Program-made: the position numbers and the translations under genes
Source of the DNA: Gammaproteobacteria bacterium
Lineage (GTDB): Bacteria; Pseudomonadota; Gammaproteobacteria; Pseudomonadales; Azotimanducaceae_A
Assembly (NCBI GenBank): GCA_012960755.1
Contig: DUAT01000137.1
Span: 1 to 15,940 of the forward strand
DNA length: 15,940 nucleotides
Direction of reading: 5' to 3'
In this document: piece after piece, positions 7,611 to 14,374 of the stretch
Layout of the letters: every line of letters starts with the position of its first letter
Numbering within the stretch: position 1 is the stretch's first letter
Notes under the pieces: generated by a model
What the model saw: the letters and a program-made list of their open reading frames with translations, nothing else
The model's database searches: none
What the model was told of the DNA's origin: nothing

Positions 7611-8726
7611 TCAGAAGCCAGACTTCACGCGATTGTAAAGATCGACCATCTTATCCTTGGTTTCCTTCGGGACGGCCCTGGACCACAATCCCTTTTCAAC
7701 CGCCTCGTTAACATCCCCGATACCGATACTCGCGATCGCTTCCGGGCTTGCGACATCGAAGGACTTTTGGTTCGCGGCTCCATATCCCAGTTCTTCAATG
7801 ATGGCGGCACCTGATTCAGCCGTAAGAATAGCGTCAAGAAAATCGTACTTTTCCTGCTCCGGTGCCGAGCCGCCCTTGATCATCATGTAGCCATCGACCC
7901 AGGTCGGCGCCCCTTCTTTTGGCATCATGAAGCCAACCGGCACACCTTGCTTCTTCAGCGTCGCATAAGTGCTATTCCAGCCGCTCATAACAGCAATCTC
8001 GCCACTGGCCAGTGCCTGCTGCGCATCGGCAGATGACGTCCAGTAGAAACGAACCAATTCGCGCTGTTTCCGCAGCATGTCACCGGTCATTTCGATTTCA
8101 TCATCGGTCATATCGTAGGCGTCTTTGGCACCCCCATACAGGGCAGCAGGGAGCATCGCCCCCATAAATGCATCACGAATTGCGATCTTTCCCTTGAGTC
8201 TCTCATCCCAGAGGATGCCCCAAGTGGCGTTCTCAGCGTAGTCAGCAGGCACCAGATCGGTGCGGTATACCACGGCCGTTTGACCCCATGCCCAAGGCAC
8301 GAAATGCCTGTTGCCATCAGTCTCAAGCGCCTTTAAGCGATCAAACAACATGTGCCAGTTTGAAAGGCGTGAAGTATCAATTTTCTCAACCAGACCTTCG
8401 TCCATCCAGAATGGCGCATGACTCCATGAGGGCACGGCCAAGTCCGGTTGGTAGCCGCTGCGAACTTTCGCTCGAGCCTTGCCGTTTGACGAGAGCAGGG
8501 AAATCTCGGGTGACTTGCCATACTTATCTGTAAAGCTTTTGTGCAGTTTCGGATTATCGTAGCCAGCCCAAGTGAAAACCTGGAGCACCGGGTCCGCCGC
8601 CAATGCCGACCGGCCAAGCCCGAACCCGGAGGCGGAAAGTATGCCAATCGATGCCAGTATTTTGTTGACCTCACGACGGGTTAACGCCCCAGAACTCAAC
8701 TTAGTTTTAAAGTCTTTGGAATTCAT
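7611..8726 (-). CDS. PotD-like periplasmic substrate-binding protein, Tat-like signal
   Basis: A 371-residue extracellular solute-binding protein of the spermidine/putrescine (PotD/PotF) class. The N-terminus has LTRREVNKIL (about 15-24), close to a twin-arginine signal, then a hydrophobic stretch and SALAAD, giving a likely cleavage near residue 43. The mature protein starts with LQVFTWAGYDNPKL, typical of this class where strand 1 precedes ligand contacts, and contains LAVPSWSHAPFW and GWNSTYATL segments. The frame is open to 8810, but the ATG at 8726 has GGAGAA 6 bases upstream and gives a clean signal sequence. It is the first gene of the minus-strand operon, divergent from the XRE-type regulator. 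The ligand cannot be decided from sequence by eye; polyamines, opines or other amines fit the family. Confidence 0.92.
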   Translation of the reverse strand: MNSKDFKTKLSSGALTRREVNKILASIGILSASGFGLGRSALAADPVLQVFTWAGYDNPKLHKSFTDKYGKSPEISLLSSNGKARAKVRSGYQPDLAVPSWSHAPFWMDEGLVEKIDTSRLSNWHMLFDRLKALETDGNRHFVPWAWGQTAVVYRTDLVPADYAENATWGILWDERLKGKIAIRDAFMGAMLPAALYGGAKDAYDMTDDEIEMTGDMLRKQRELVRFYWTSSADAQQALASGEIAVMSGWNSTYATLKKQGVPVGFMMPKEGAPTWVDGYMMIKGGSAPEQEKYDFLDAILTAESGAAIIEELGYGAANQKSFDVASPEAIASIGIGDVNEAVEKGLWSRAVPKETKDKMVDLYNRVKSGF

Positions 8727-8974
8727 AGTGTTTTCTCCCGAATTTATAAAGAATTTTTGACTTGTGCTCAGTGAGGTTAGCACTACTAGTAAAATCGAAA
8801 TAGTGTTCACATTTGAGCAGAATTGTGCATCTTAGAGCAGTAAATGCGTCATACTGATCAATTTATGTGGCAGCTTGAAAATTTTATCTATTTCGATAAG
8901 CAGAATTTTCTCTAACTTTGCTGCGCCAAGCTAACTAGCGAAATTTTGAAACTTTGTGAGGAAAAAACTGGACA
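8727..8974. promoter_or_regulatory. Divergent control region of importer operon and XRE regulator
   Basis: This 248-bp AT-rich region lies between two divergent starts and should hold both promoters. An interrupted inverted repeat spans 8877-8910: GAAAATT pairs with AATTTTC, with an inner TTATC/GATAA pair around TATTTC. The motif AGCAGAATT occurs at 8816-8824 and again at 8900-8908, and GAGCAG recurs at 8815 and 8835, 20 bp (about two helical turns) apart. These are good candidates for operators of the adjacent regulator. I could not assign confident -35/-10 boxes for either direction. Confidence 0.5.
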
Positions 8975-9817
8975 ATGAAACACGAGCTCCCAATTCAATT
9001 GCCAGTTGACAATTTTGTTCGAAATCTACGGACTCTATGTACCGCGCACCGCTCGGTTTCGGAGATTTGCCGACTGACTGGAATCAATCGCCAACAGTTT
9101 GGCCGATACCTAAATGGCAGCTATCGGCCATCTCGTTTCAATATGCGGCGTATATGTGAATTTTTTGGTGTTCATGAATCTGATCTCATGTTACCTAGCT
9201 CCGATTTCGAAACATTTTTCAATTCGCACTTCATGGAAATCAGACAAGGCGGTGGTGCAGGTTGGCTCGGAAGGACCTTAGAGAATATAGTGACAATGAA
9301 TGATCCCAGTCTCCGCAAGTACATAGGCTGGTATCATTCTTACTCATACTCTTTTGGATGGCCCGATTGGGTCATTCGGTCGTTGGTAAGTGTTTACGAA
9401 CATCAAGGACGGCTACTTAGCAAGACGATAGAACATCTAAGAGACCCATTACATGGTGCGCGTTTCGTGTACAAATACAATGGTATAGTAACCACGAGTG
9501 CAAATCGAATATTCATCGCTGAATATGACGCATTACAACATGATGACTTTTCGCTAAAGATTCTATTTCACACCCACCGAAGTCACGTTAACTTTCTATC
9601 CGGCCTGGTGACAGGCACGTCTAGTCGGCCGCATCGCCAACCAGCCTCCGCGCGCATTGTCTTTCAGTATCTGGGAGGAACAATCGACACAAGAGCGGAG
9701 TTAAGGAAATGCGGGATGTTCGTCCCAACCCATTCCAACATCAATCCGAAAATATTGTCACTTATTGACAATACGTTCGCCGAGGGTGAAACGGTCCTCA
9801 ATGCCGTAGCCCACTGA
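8975..9817 (+). CDS. XRE-type helix-turn-helix transcriptional regulator
   Basis: A 280-residue protein with an N-terminal XRE/Cro-like DNA-binding domain at about residues 13-75; the helix-turn-helix is SVSEICRLTGINRQQFGRYL followed by NGSYRPS. The remaining 200 residues are a mixed alpha/beta domain that I do not recognise, presumably a ligand-sensing or oligomerisation module. It is divergent from the binding-protein gene, so it most likely controls the importer-hydrolase operon and possibly itself. The ATG at 8975 follows GTGAGG at a rather long spacing, so initiation may be weak. Whether it represses or activates cannot be told from the sequence. Confidence 0.82.
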   Translation: MKHELPIQLPVDNFVRNLRTLCTAHRSVSEICRLTGINRQQFGRYLNGSYRPSRFNMRRICEFFGVHESDLMLPSSDFETFFNSHFMEIRQGGGAGWLGRTLENIVTMNDPSLRKYIGWYHSYSYSFGWPDWVIRSLVSVYEHQGRLLSKTIEHLRDPLHGARFVYKYNGIVTTSANRIFIAEYDALQHDDFSLKILFHTHRSHVNFLSGLVTGTSSRPHRQPASARIVFQYLGGTIDTRAELRKCGMFVPTHSNINPKILSLIDNTFAEGETVLNAVAH

Positions 9818-9841
9818 GGAAAGGTCTCGAGAGAGATTGCC

Positions 9842-10000
9842 GTGAGATTAGATCCCGCTCGCGAGGCTTGGGCGAGAAGAAGATACATACTGTCAACAAA
9901 AATTACAGCAACTGGATCGAGTCTCAAGCGGACACAGGAGGCCTTTTTTGATCCCTGCGAGGTGTTGTCAAAATCAGGTTTAGATCGATTTGAAGGTTAA
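9842..10000 (+). CDS. Possible 52-residue small ORF, unknown
   Basis: A GTG-initiated frame follows GAGAG at a 6-base spacing and encodes a basic, helix-prone peptide (VRLDPAREAWARRRYIL near its start). It ends 8 bases before the GTGCTG repeats. I do not recognise the product. It may be a small gene, a fragment of an element-borne gene or chance. Confidence 0.18.
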   Translation: MRLDPAREAWARRRYILSTKITATGSSLKRTQEAFFDPCEVLSKSGLDRFEG

Positions 10001-10008
10001 ATGTTGGT

Positions 10009-10036
10009 GTGCTGAAACTGTGCTGAAACTGTGCTG
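10009..10036 (+). repeat. Arm-type 11-bp-period repeats, right copy (GTGCTG x3)
   Basis: GTGCTG starts at 10009, 10020 and 10031; the two spacers are both AAACT, giving a perfect 11-bp tandem period. The same core lies inverted at 9-25. The repeats sit about 90 bp from the anticodon arm of the tRNA-like copy, a reasonable distance between integrase arm and core sites. The integrase-binding role is inferred. Confidence 0.6.
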
Positions 10037-10104
10037 ATTTCTGACCACTCAGGGCTAATCAGGGAACTTTGCGTGGAGTTGATGCCTGATAATAAAAGGG
10101 TTTT

Positions 10105-10176
10105 TGGGCTGTTAGTTGGTAGAGCACTGCCTTCGGGAGGCAGGGGCCGGAGGTTCGAATCCTCTCACCCCGACCA
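10105..10176 (+). tRNA. Degenerate tRNA-Pro(CGG) copy, likely attachment-site scar
   Basis: The 3' three-quarters are canonical: anticodon stem CTGCC/GGCAG (10127-10131, 10139-10143), loop TTCGGGA with anticodon CGG at 10134-10136, a five-base variable loop, T-arm GGAGG-TTCGAAT-CCTCT and the 3' acceptor strand CACCCCG followed by A and encoded CCA (10174-10176). The 5' part is faulty. The best acceptor strand, TGGGCTG (10105-10111), has one C-C mismatch and a T-G end pair, and the 5' strand of the D stem (expected GCTC) is missing, so the total is 72 rather than about 77 bases. It is probably not a working tRNA but the tRNA-derived attachment site left by an integrative element; a tandem recombinase remnant lies 58 bp further on. 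Confidence 0.6.
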
Positions 10177-10233
10177 TTAACTCATTGATTTATCGCTCGT
10201 TCTACAGTTTTTAACGCCTGTTTCATCTACAAC

Positions 10234-10655
10234 TCAACGGGCACTGTGCCCAGAATGTGCCCGAAACTTCTCTAACTTATGTACTGCATCGTGTAAATCT
10301 GTTGGGTCACTGTGCATGTACCGATCTGTCATGGTGACACTGCTGTGACCTAACAAGTCTCGAATAGTTAGGGCTTCTACACCTGACATCTGCCCCAACC
10401 AGGACGCACAAGTATGGCGAAGGGTGTGAAAAGTAACACCCGTCAGCCCTGCCCTTTTACAGGCCGACTGCATGGCTGTCTTCACGATCACCCACTTCCG
10501 TGTTTCTACACTTCTCGATGCGAAAGAACACCCAAGGCGTGGAGGGACAGTGCTCAGACCGCACACTTGCTCTTCGAATCAATACAGACCGAACAGAAGG
10601 ATTGATAGGAACCTTGCGAGGCTTGGCTTCGCACCTATTCAGTCGACTTGATATT
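10234..10655 (-). pseudogene. Tyrosine recombinase (phage-type integrase) remnant
   Basis: The C-terminal catalytic part of a tyrosine recombinase is readable in the frame ending at 10234. HTLRHTCASWL supplies the H-x-x-R box, LLGHSS the second histidine region, and MTDRYMH contains the nucleophile tyrosine. Further upstream, in another frame, KPRKVPINPSV and STPWVFF match the segment normally preceding it. The two parts are joined only by a frameshift near 10495-10510. The N-terminal half, including the first catalytic arginine box, is missing where the LysR gene ends (10679). The gene points towards the tRNA-Pro copy, the usual orientation next to an attachment site. It cannot make an active enzyme as it stands. 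Confidence 0.75.
10239..10262 (+). repeat. GTGCCC repeats at the recombinase 3' end
   Basis: GTGCCC starts at 10246 and 10257, 11 bp apart, and an inverted copy GGGCAC lies at 10239-10244. The 11-bp period matches that of the GTGCTG repeats, but the core differs. The repeats overlap the last codons of the recombinase remnant. They could be arm sites of the second, decayed element; chance within coding sequence is possible. Confidence 0.3.
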
Positions 10656-10678
10656 TTTTCTAATCCTATGCATTCAAA

Positions 10679-11596
10679 TCAGTTTGAATTAATCAATTCG
10701 GCGCATTCAACAAAACGATGAACAGCGCGGTTGGTTTCTTGCACACGGTATCCAAGATAGAACAGGTCTTCGAAGGTATACGTTTCGGTACAAATCGCTC
10801 GCATTAGACCATTGTCCACCCAGTGCTGAGCAAAATGATCCGGTAGATAACCGATGTATTTACCAGAGAGTATCAACAGCGCAGTGCTTTCCATATGCGC
10901 TACTGCGGTACGCTGAGGAAAGTCAATTGTGGTCGGGGGTTTGGATTCAAGCAGGTATGAGCGACCGGCGTATTGAGAGTTGATAATCTCTTGGCCAAGA
11001 ATACGATCATCCTGTAGATGGAACAGGGTATTATCCTTGCCGCAATAGAGAAGCTGGCGTTCACTAAACATGTAGTTGTAGGTCACGCTCACGTGCTTAC
11101 GCAGCATTGGCGTCAAAACCACATGGTAACGCTCCTCCAACAGTCCCTGATGTAATAGCTGGGGTGAGCTGATATCAATATAGAGCGTTACTTCAGGAGC
11201 AGAGTTCGAGAACGAGGATATTACGCGGTCCATATGAATAGACGAATTCGTTGCAACAGCATCGACCACGCCAAAATGTAGGTCGCCAACCAATTGTCCT
11301 CGTGTACTACCTACGATTCCTCTAAAGTTCTCTATAGAAGTAAACAACCGCAGTATCGCGTCGTATATGACTTGCCCCTGTTCCGAGATATGAAACCCTT
11401 TCCTGCCACGCTCGCACAGTCTTACACCCAGGCGATTTTCCAGATTACGAATGTGAATGCTGATCGTTGAGGCTGAAATTCTGAGTTCATCCTGAGCAGC
11501 CGCGAAGCCACGATGTCGAATCACAGCCGCGAACACTCTCAACAACCTGAGGTCGATGTCAGATAAATCTGCGATTGGAGGTAGCTTTTTGGACAT
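10679..11596 (-). CDS. LysR-family transcriptional regulator
   Basis: A 305-residue protein with an N-terminal winged helix-turn-helix at about residues 13-75: FAAVIRHRGFAAAQDEL, then SASTISIHIRNLENRLGVRL, then GFHISEQGQVIYDAI. It continues into a linker helix and an effector-binding domain of about 200 residues (type 2 periplasmic-binding fold). Length is normal for the family. It is divergent from the second importer operon and probably activates it in response to the transported compound or a metabolite. The start at 11596 abuts a perfect palindrome at 11600-11613, suggesting autoregulation. No strong Shine-Dalgarno sequence is visible. Its 3' end runs directly into the recombinase remnant, sharing the same frame beyond the stop. 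Confidence 0.92.
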   Translation of the reverse strand: MSKKLPPIADLSDIDLRLLRVFAAVIRHRGFAAAQDELRISASTISIHIRNLENRLGVRLCERGRKGFHISEQGQVIYDAILRLFTSIENFRGIVGSTRGQLVGDLHFGVVDAVATNSSIHMDRVISSFSNSAPEVTLYIDISSPQLLHQGLLEERYHVVLTPMLRKHVSVTYNYMFSERQLLYCGKDNTLFHLQDDRILGQEIINSQYAGRSYLLESKPPTTIDFPQRTAVAHMESTALLILSGKYIGYLPDHFAQHWVDNGLMRAICTETYTFEDLFYLGYRVQETNRAVHRFVECAELINSN

Positions 11597-11599
11597 ACA

Positions 11600-11613
11600 T
11601 TGATATCTATCAA
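11600..11613. promoter_or_regulatory. Palindromic LysR-box candidate
   Basis: TTGATA-TC-TATCAA is a perfect 14-bp inverted repeat fitting the loose T-N11-A LysR box. It lies 3 bases upstream of the LysR start codon, where a bound regulator would block its own transcription. Confidence 0.5.
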
Positions 11614-11703
11614 ACTAAAGGTGGGTACACTAGTATTTATAAATGTTTCTGTTTTGTCTAGGATTTTTTTATTCGACCGATTCACCCCGAACCAGTGGGC
11701 TGT

Positions 11704-11732
11704 TTGAAGGGCATCTCGGCCGAATATATACA
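11704..11732 (+). promoter_or_regulatory. Putative sigma-70 promoter of the second importer operon
   Basis: TTGAAG (11704-11709) and TATACA (11727-11732) are separated by exactly 17 bases, matching the -35/-10 layout with four of six and five of six consensus bases. Transcription would start near 11739, leaving a leader of about 30 bases containing the GGAGG ribosome site. Confidence 0.5.
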
Positions 11733-11768
11733 AATACTCACTAATCACTGAAGTGGAGGATTAAAGAA

Positions 11769-12740
11769 ATGAAACGATTCTGTTTACAGTTGTTTCTCTC
11801 CTTTGTATTACTGTGCTCATTCAACATAGCTCAAGCCGAGACACTCGTATTAGGTCATTCAACATGGGTGGGTTATGGACCTTTTTATATCGCCCGTGAC
11901 AAAGGTTATTTCGAAGAAGAAGGCGTAGAGGTCAAACTCCAGGTGATGGAAAACACGTCACTGAAGATGGGGGCATTGATGGCTGGCAAAATCGACGCGG
12001 TTGCTTCAACTGCTGATGAGTTCCCGCTCTATATGAAGCCTGGTAGTTTGGTAAAGTACATTTTCGCAGTCGATAACTCTAAAGGTGGCGACGGAGTGGT
12101 TGCTAGGAAAGAGTTTGAGACCATTGCCGATTTAAAAGGCAAACAGGTGGCATTTGAAGAGGGTTCGGTTTCACAATTCTTCATCAACGCCTTGCTGAGG
12201 GAGGCCGGACTGACCCAAGACGACATCAACATGGTGAATATGACCGCAACTGATGCTGGCGTAGCGTTTACAGCGAATCGCGTCGATGCGGCTGTTACCT
12301 GGGAACCGCATTTATCTCAAGGTGCTGCCACCAGCCACGGTAAACTTTTGGTCACAAGTGCAGAAAAACCAGGGCTGATTGTTGACGTTGTCGCTGTAAC
12401 CCAGGAGACATGGGATAGTCGTCGTGCCGAACTTGAGGCCTTATGGCGAGGATGGAATCGCGCTCTTGCCTTTCTGCAGCAAAACCCTGATGAGGCTTAT
12501 GCGATTATGGCTAAAGGTGTGGGTGGATGGCTGGAGGATCCTAAAGAATTTGCTGCCACCGTTACCGGTATTGAATACCTTGATGAGGCGAAGAATCGAG
12601 AACTGTTTGGTCAGCCGAATTCGCCTGGGCAGCTATATCAAACCTTGAGTTATGCGCTCGATATCTGGCGAGATTTTGGGCGATTACAAGTGGATGTCAC
12701 AGGCGCCGATATTATCGAGCATTCTATCGTAGGAAATTAG
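11769..12740 (+). CDS. SsuA/TauA/NMT1-type ABC substrate-binding protein
   Basis: A 323-residue periplasmic binding protein. Residues 1-23 form a Sec signal (MKR, a hydrophobic core, then AQA before Glu24). The mature part has the family opening GHSTWVGYGPFYIARDKGYF, followed by a lobe with KMGALMAGKIDA and IADLKGKQVAFEEGS. This matches SsuA/TauA/ThiY-type proteins, which bind sulfonates, nitrate, pyrimidine precursors or other small anions. The ATG follows GGAGG at a 9-base spacing, the best ribosome site in this operon. First gene of a four-gene plus-strand operon. The ligand is not decidable by eye. Confidence 0.92.
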   Translation: MKRFCLQLFLSFVLLCSFNIAQAETLVLGHSTWVGYGPFYIARDKGYFEEEGVEVKLQVMENTSLKMGALMAGKIDAVASTADEFPLYMKPGSLVKYIFAVDNSKGGDGVVARKEFETIADLKGKQVAFEEGSVSQFFINALLREAGLTQDDINMVNMTATDAGVAFTANRVDAAVTWEPHLSQGAATSHGKLLVTSAEKPGLIVDVVAVTQETWDSRRAELEALWRGWNRALAFLQQNPDEAYAIMAKGVGGWLEDPKEFAATVTGIEYLDEAKNRELFGQPNSPGQLYQTLSYALDIWRDFGRLQVDVTGADIIEHSIVGN

Positions 12741-12752
12741 AACTATTTAGCC

Positions 12753-13553
12753 GTGGGTAGGCTCACACGAACACTTCTCACTCCTAAGAGAAGCCTTCCC
12801 GCTGTCCTAGAGATCAGCGTAAGCATCGCTTTTGGTGCTGCGCTGATCCTGGGATGGTGTGTGTTTACTTACGGCGGAATAGTAAGTGAGAACTTCTTGC
12901 CTCCGCCCCATATGGTGGTTATGGCATTTGTCAAAAAAATGGCGGATGGCTCATTACCCACACATATTGGCGTATCGTTGAGTGAGATTTATCTGGGTTT
13001 TGTTCTCGCCTCTGCCGCCGCAATCCCAATCGGTATTTTCATGGGTAGTTTTCGCATTGTTGCAGCAGCCATAGAGCCAATCATCAACTTCGTTCGTTAT
13101 CTGCCTGTTACCTCGATGATCCCATTACTAATTCTATGGATTGGGATCGGCTTGGAAGAAAAGGTGGCTGTCATTTTTATCGGAACCTTTTTCCAGCAGG
13201 TAGTGATGGTAGCCGACGTTTCAGCTCGTGTGCCGAGGGATCTATTGGATGCTTCCTACACACTGGGTGCTTCGTGGGGCCAAGTGGTAACCCGGGTATT
13301 ACTTCCGGCGACCCTGCCAGGAATTATGGATACCCTCCGGGTGACAATGGGCTGGGCCTGGACATTCCTGGTAGTGGCAGAGCTGGTCGCGGCTGATGCT
13401 GGACTGGGCTACATGATCCTGCAAGCAATGCGCGGCTTTCACCCGGATGTAATTTTTGTCGGCATTCTTGTGATCGGCATTCTCGGCTTACTTACCGATA
13501 GGTTCTTCAAATGGGTTCGAGATTACTATCTATCTTGGGCAAGTACGGACTGA
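12753..13553 (+). CDS. TauC/SsuC-type ABC transporter permease
   Basis: A 266-residue inner-membrane permease with about six hydrophobic segments. The motifs PPPHMVVMAF and FVRYLPVTSMIPLLILWIG are characteristic of nitrate/sulfonate/taurine permeases, and the coupling loop is LLDASYTLGASWGQVVTRVL then LPATLPGI (about 164-191). GTG start at 12753, only 12 bases after the binding-protein stop, with a poor ribosome site, so translation is probably coupled to the upstream gene. A homodimer is usual for this class. Confidence 0.92.
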   Translation: MGRLTRTLLTPKRSLPAVLEISVSIAFGAALILGWCVFTYGGIVSENFLPPPHMVVMAFVKKMADGSLPTHIGVSLSEIYLGFVLASAAAIPIGIFMGSFRIVAAAIEPIINFVRYLPVTSMIPLLILWIGIGLEEKVAVIFIGTFFQQVVMVADVSARVPRDLLDASYTLGASWGQVVTRVLLPATLPGIMDTLRVTMGWAWTFLVVAELVAADAGLGYMILQAMRGFHPDVIFVGILVIGILGLLTDRFFKWVRDYYLSWASTD

Positions 13554-13566
13554 GTGGCAATAGACT

Positions 13567-14346
13567 GTGGCCTCGTTATCAATTAACAACGTGACGCTGG
13601 AATTCAGTGACCGCAAACAGCCAACGGTTACTGCTCTGGACGGTCTATCACTCGATATTCCTGACAGACAATTTGAAGTAATCGTGGGCCCATCCGGTTG
13701 TGGTAAGTCAAGCTTACTGCATCTTTTAGCTGGACTTAGTGAACCAACATCCGGGGAATGCCGAATTGACGGGAAGTTGATTGAGGAACCCGGGGCAGAT
13801 CGCGGAATGGTGTTCCAGTCATATACTTTATTCCCGTGGCTAACAGTACGTAAGAATATAGAATTCGGCCCACGGTTGAGAGGAATGACCGTATCTGATT
13901 GCGCCAACACGGTTGATAGATTCCTTCGCTATATGCACCTCGAAGATTTTGGCGACTACTACCCCAACCAACTTTCAGGGGGAATGCGGCAACGCGTTGC
14001 CCTGGCTCGAACTTTCGCCAACGACCCAAAGGTGTTGTTAATGGACGAGCCGTTTGGGGCCTTGGATAGTCAAACGCGAACCGTAATGCAGGAATTATTG
14101 CTAGATATATGGAACAAAGACCAGAAAACTGTCTTATTTGTCACACATGATATCGATGAAGCTTTACTTCTCGGGAACAAGGTGCATGTGATGTCAGCAA
14201 GGCCGGGGCAAATAATTGAAACAATAGACGTTGAGGTTAAAGGTCCGAGAAAAGCTGAATTGATCACAAGCGACTATTTCGTCGAACATAAACGAAGAAT
14301 CATGGGTTTACTGCATGACGAAGTCATCAAGGCGATAAGATCATGA
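13567..14346 (+). CDS. TauB/SsuB-type ABC transporter ATP-binding protein
   Basis: A 259-residue cytoplasmic ATPase: Walker A GPSGCGKS (41-48), Gln84 in [13 protein letters not shown], signature LSGGMRQ (136-142), Walker B VLLMDEP with D160/E161, GALD, and switch His194 in THD followed by IDEAL. The FQ-x-x-x-LFPWLTV pattern and short length without a TOBE domain are typical of nitrate/sulfonate/taurine importers. It starts with GTG at 13567, 13 bases after the permease stop. Confidence 0.93.
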   Translation: MASLSINNVTLEFSDRKQPTVTALDGLSLDIPDRQFEVIVGPSGCGKSSLLHLLAGLSEPTSGECRIDGKLIEEPGADRGMVFQSYTLFPWLTVRKNIEFGPRLRGMTVSDCANTVDRFLRYMHLEDFGDYYPNQLSGGMRQRVALARTFANDPKVLLMDEPFGALDSQTRTVMQELLLDIWNKDQKTVLFVTHDIDEALLLGNKVHVMSARPGQIIETIDVEVKGPRKAELITSDYFVEHKRRIMGLLHDEVIKAIRS

Positions 14347-14374
14347 ACTCCGTAAATAATATGGTTTCGAAGCT

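Larger units (their letters stand above)
9818..10104. other. Region between regulator and tRNA-like copy
   Basis: These 287 bp contain only the doubtful small frame at 9842-10000 and the triple GTGCTG repeat. No rho-independent terminator is evident for the regulator. The layout fits the inner side of an element end. Confidence 0.4.

Noticed and set aside
8727..8810. Longer start for the PotD-like binding protein
   Set aside because: The ATG at 8726 has an ideal ribosome site and gives a clean Tat-like signal; the extension puts a second hydrophobic stretch before it.
10105..10176. Functional tRNA-Pro gene
   Set aside because: The D-stem 5' strand is missing and the acceptor stem has a mismatch and an unfavourable first pair.
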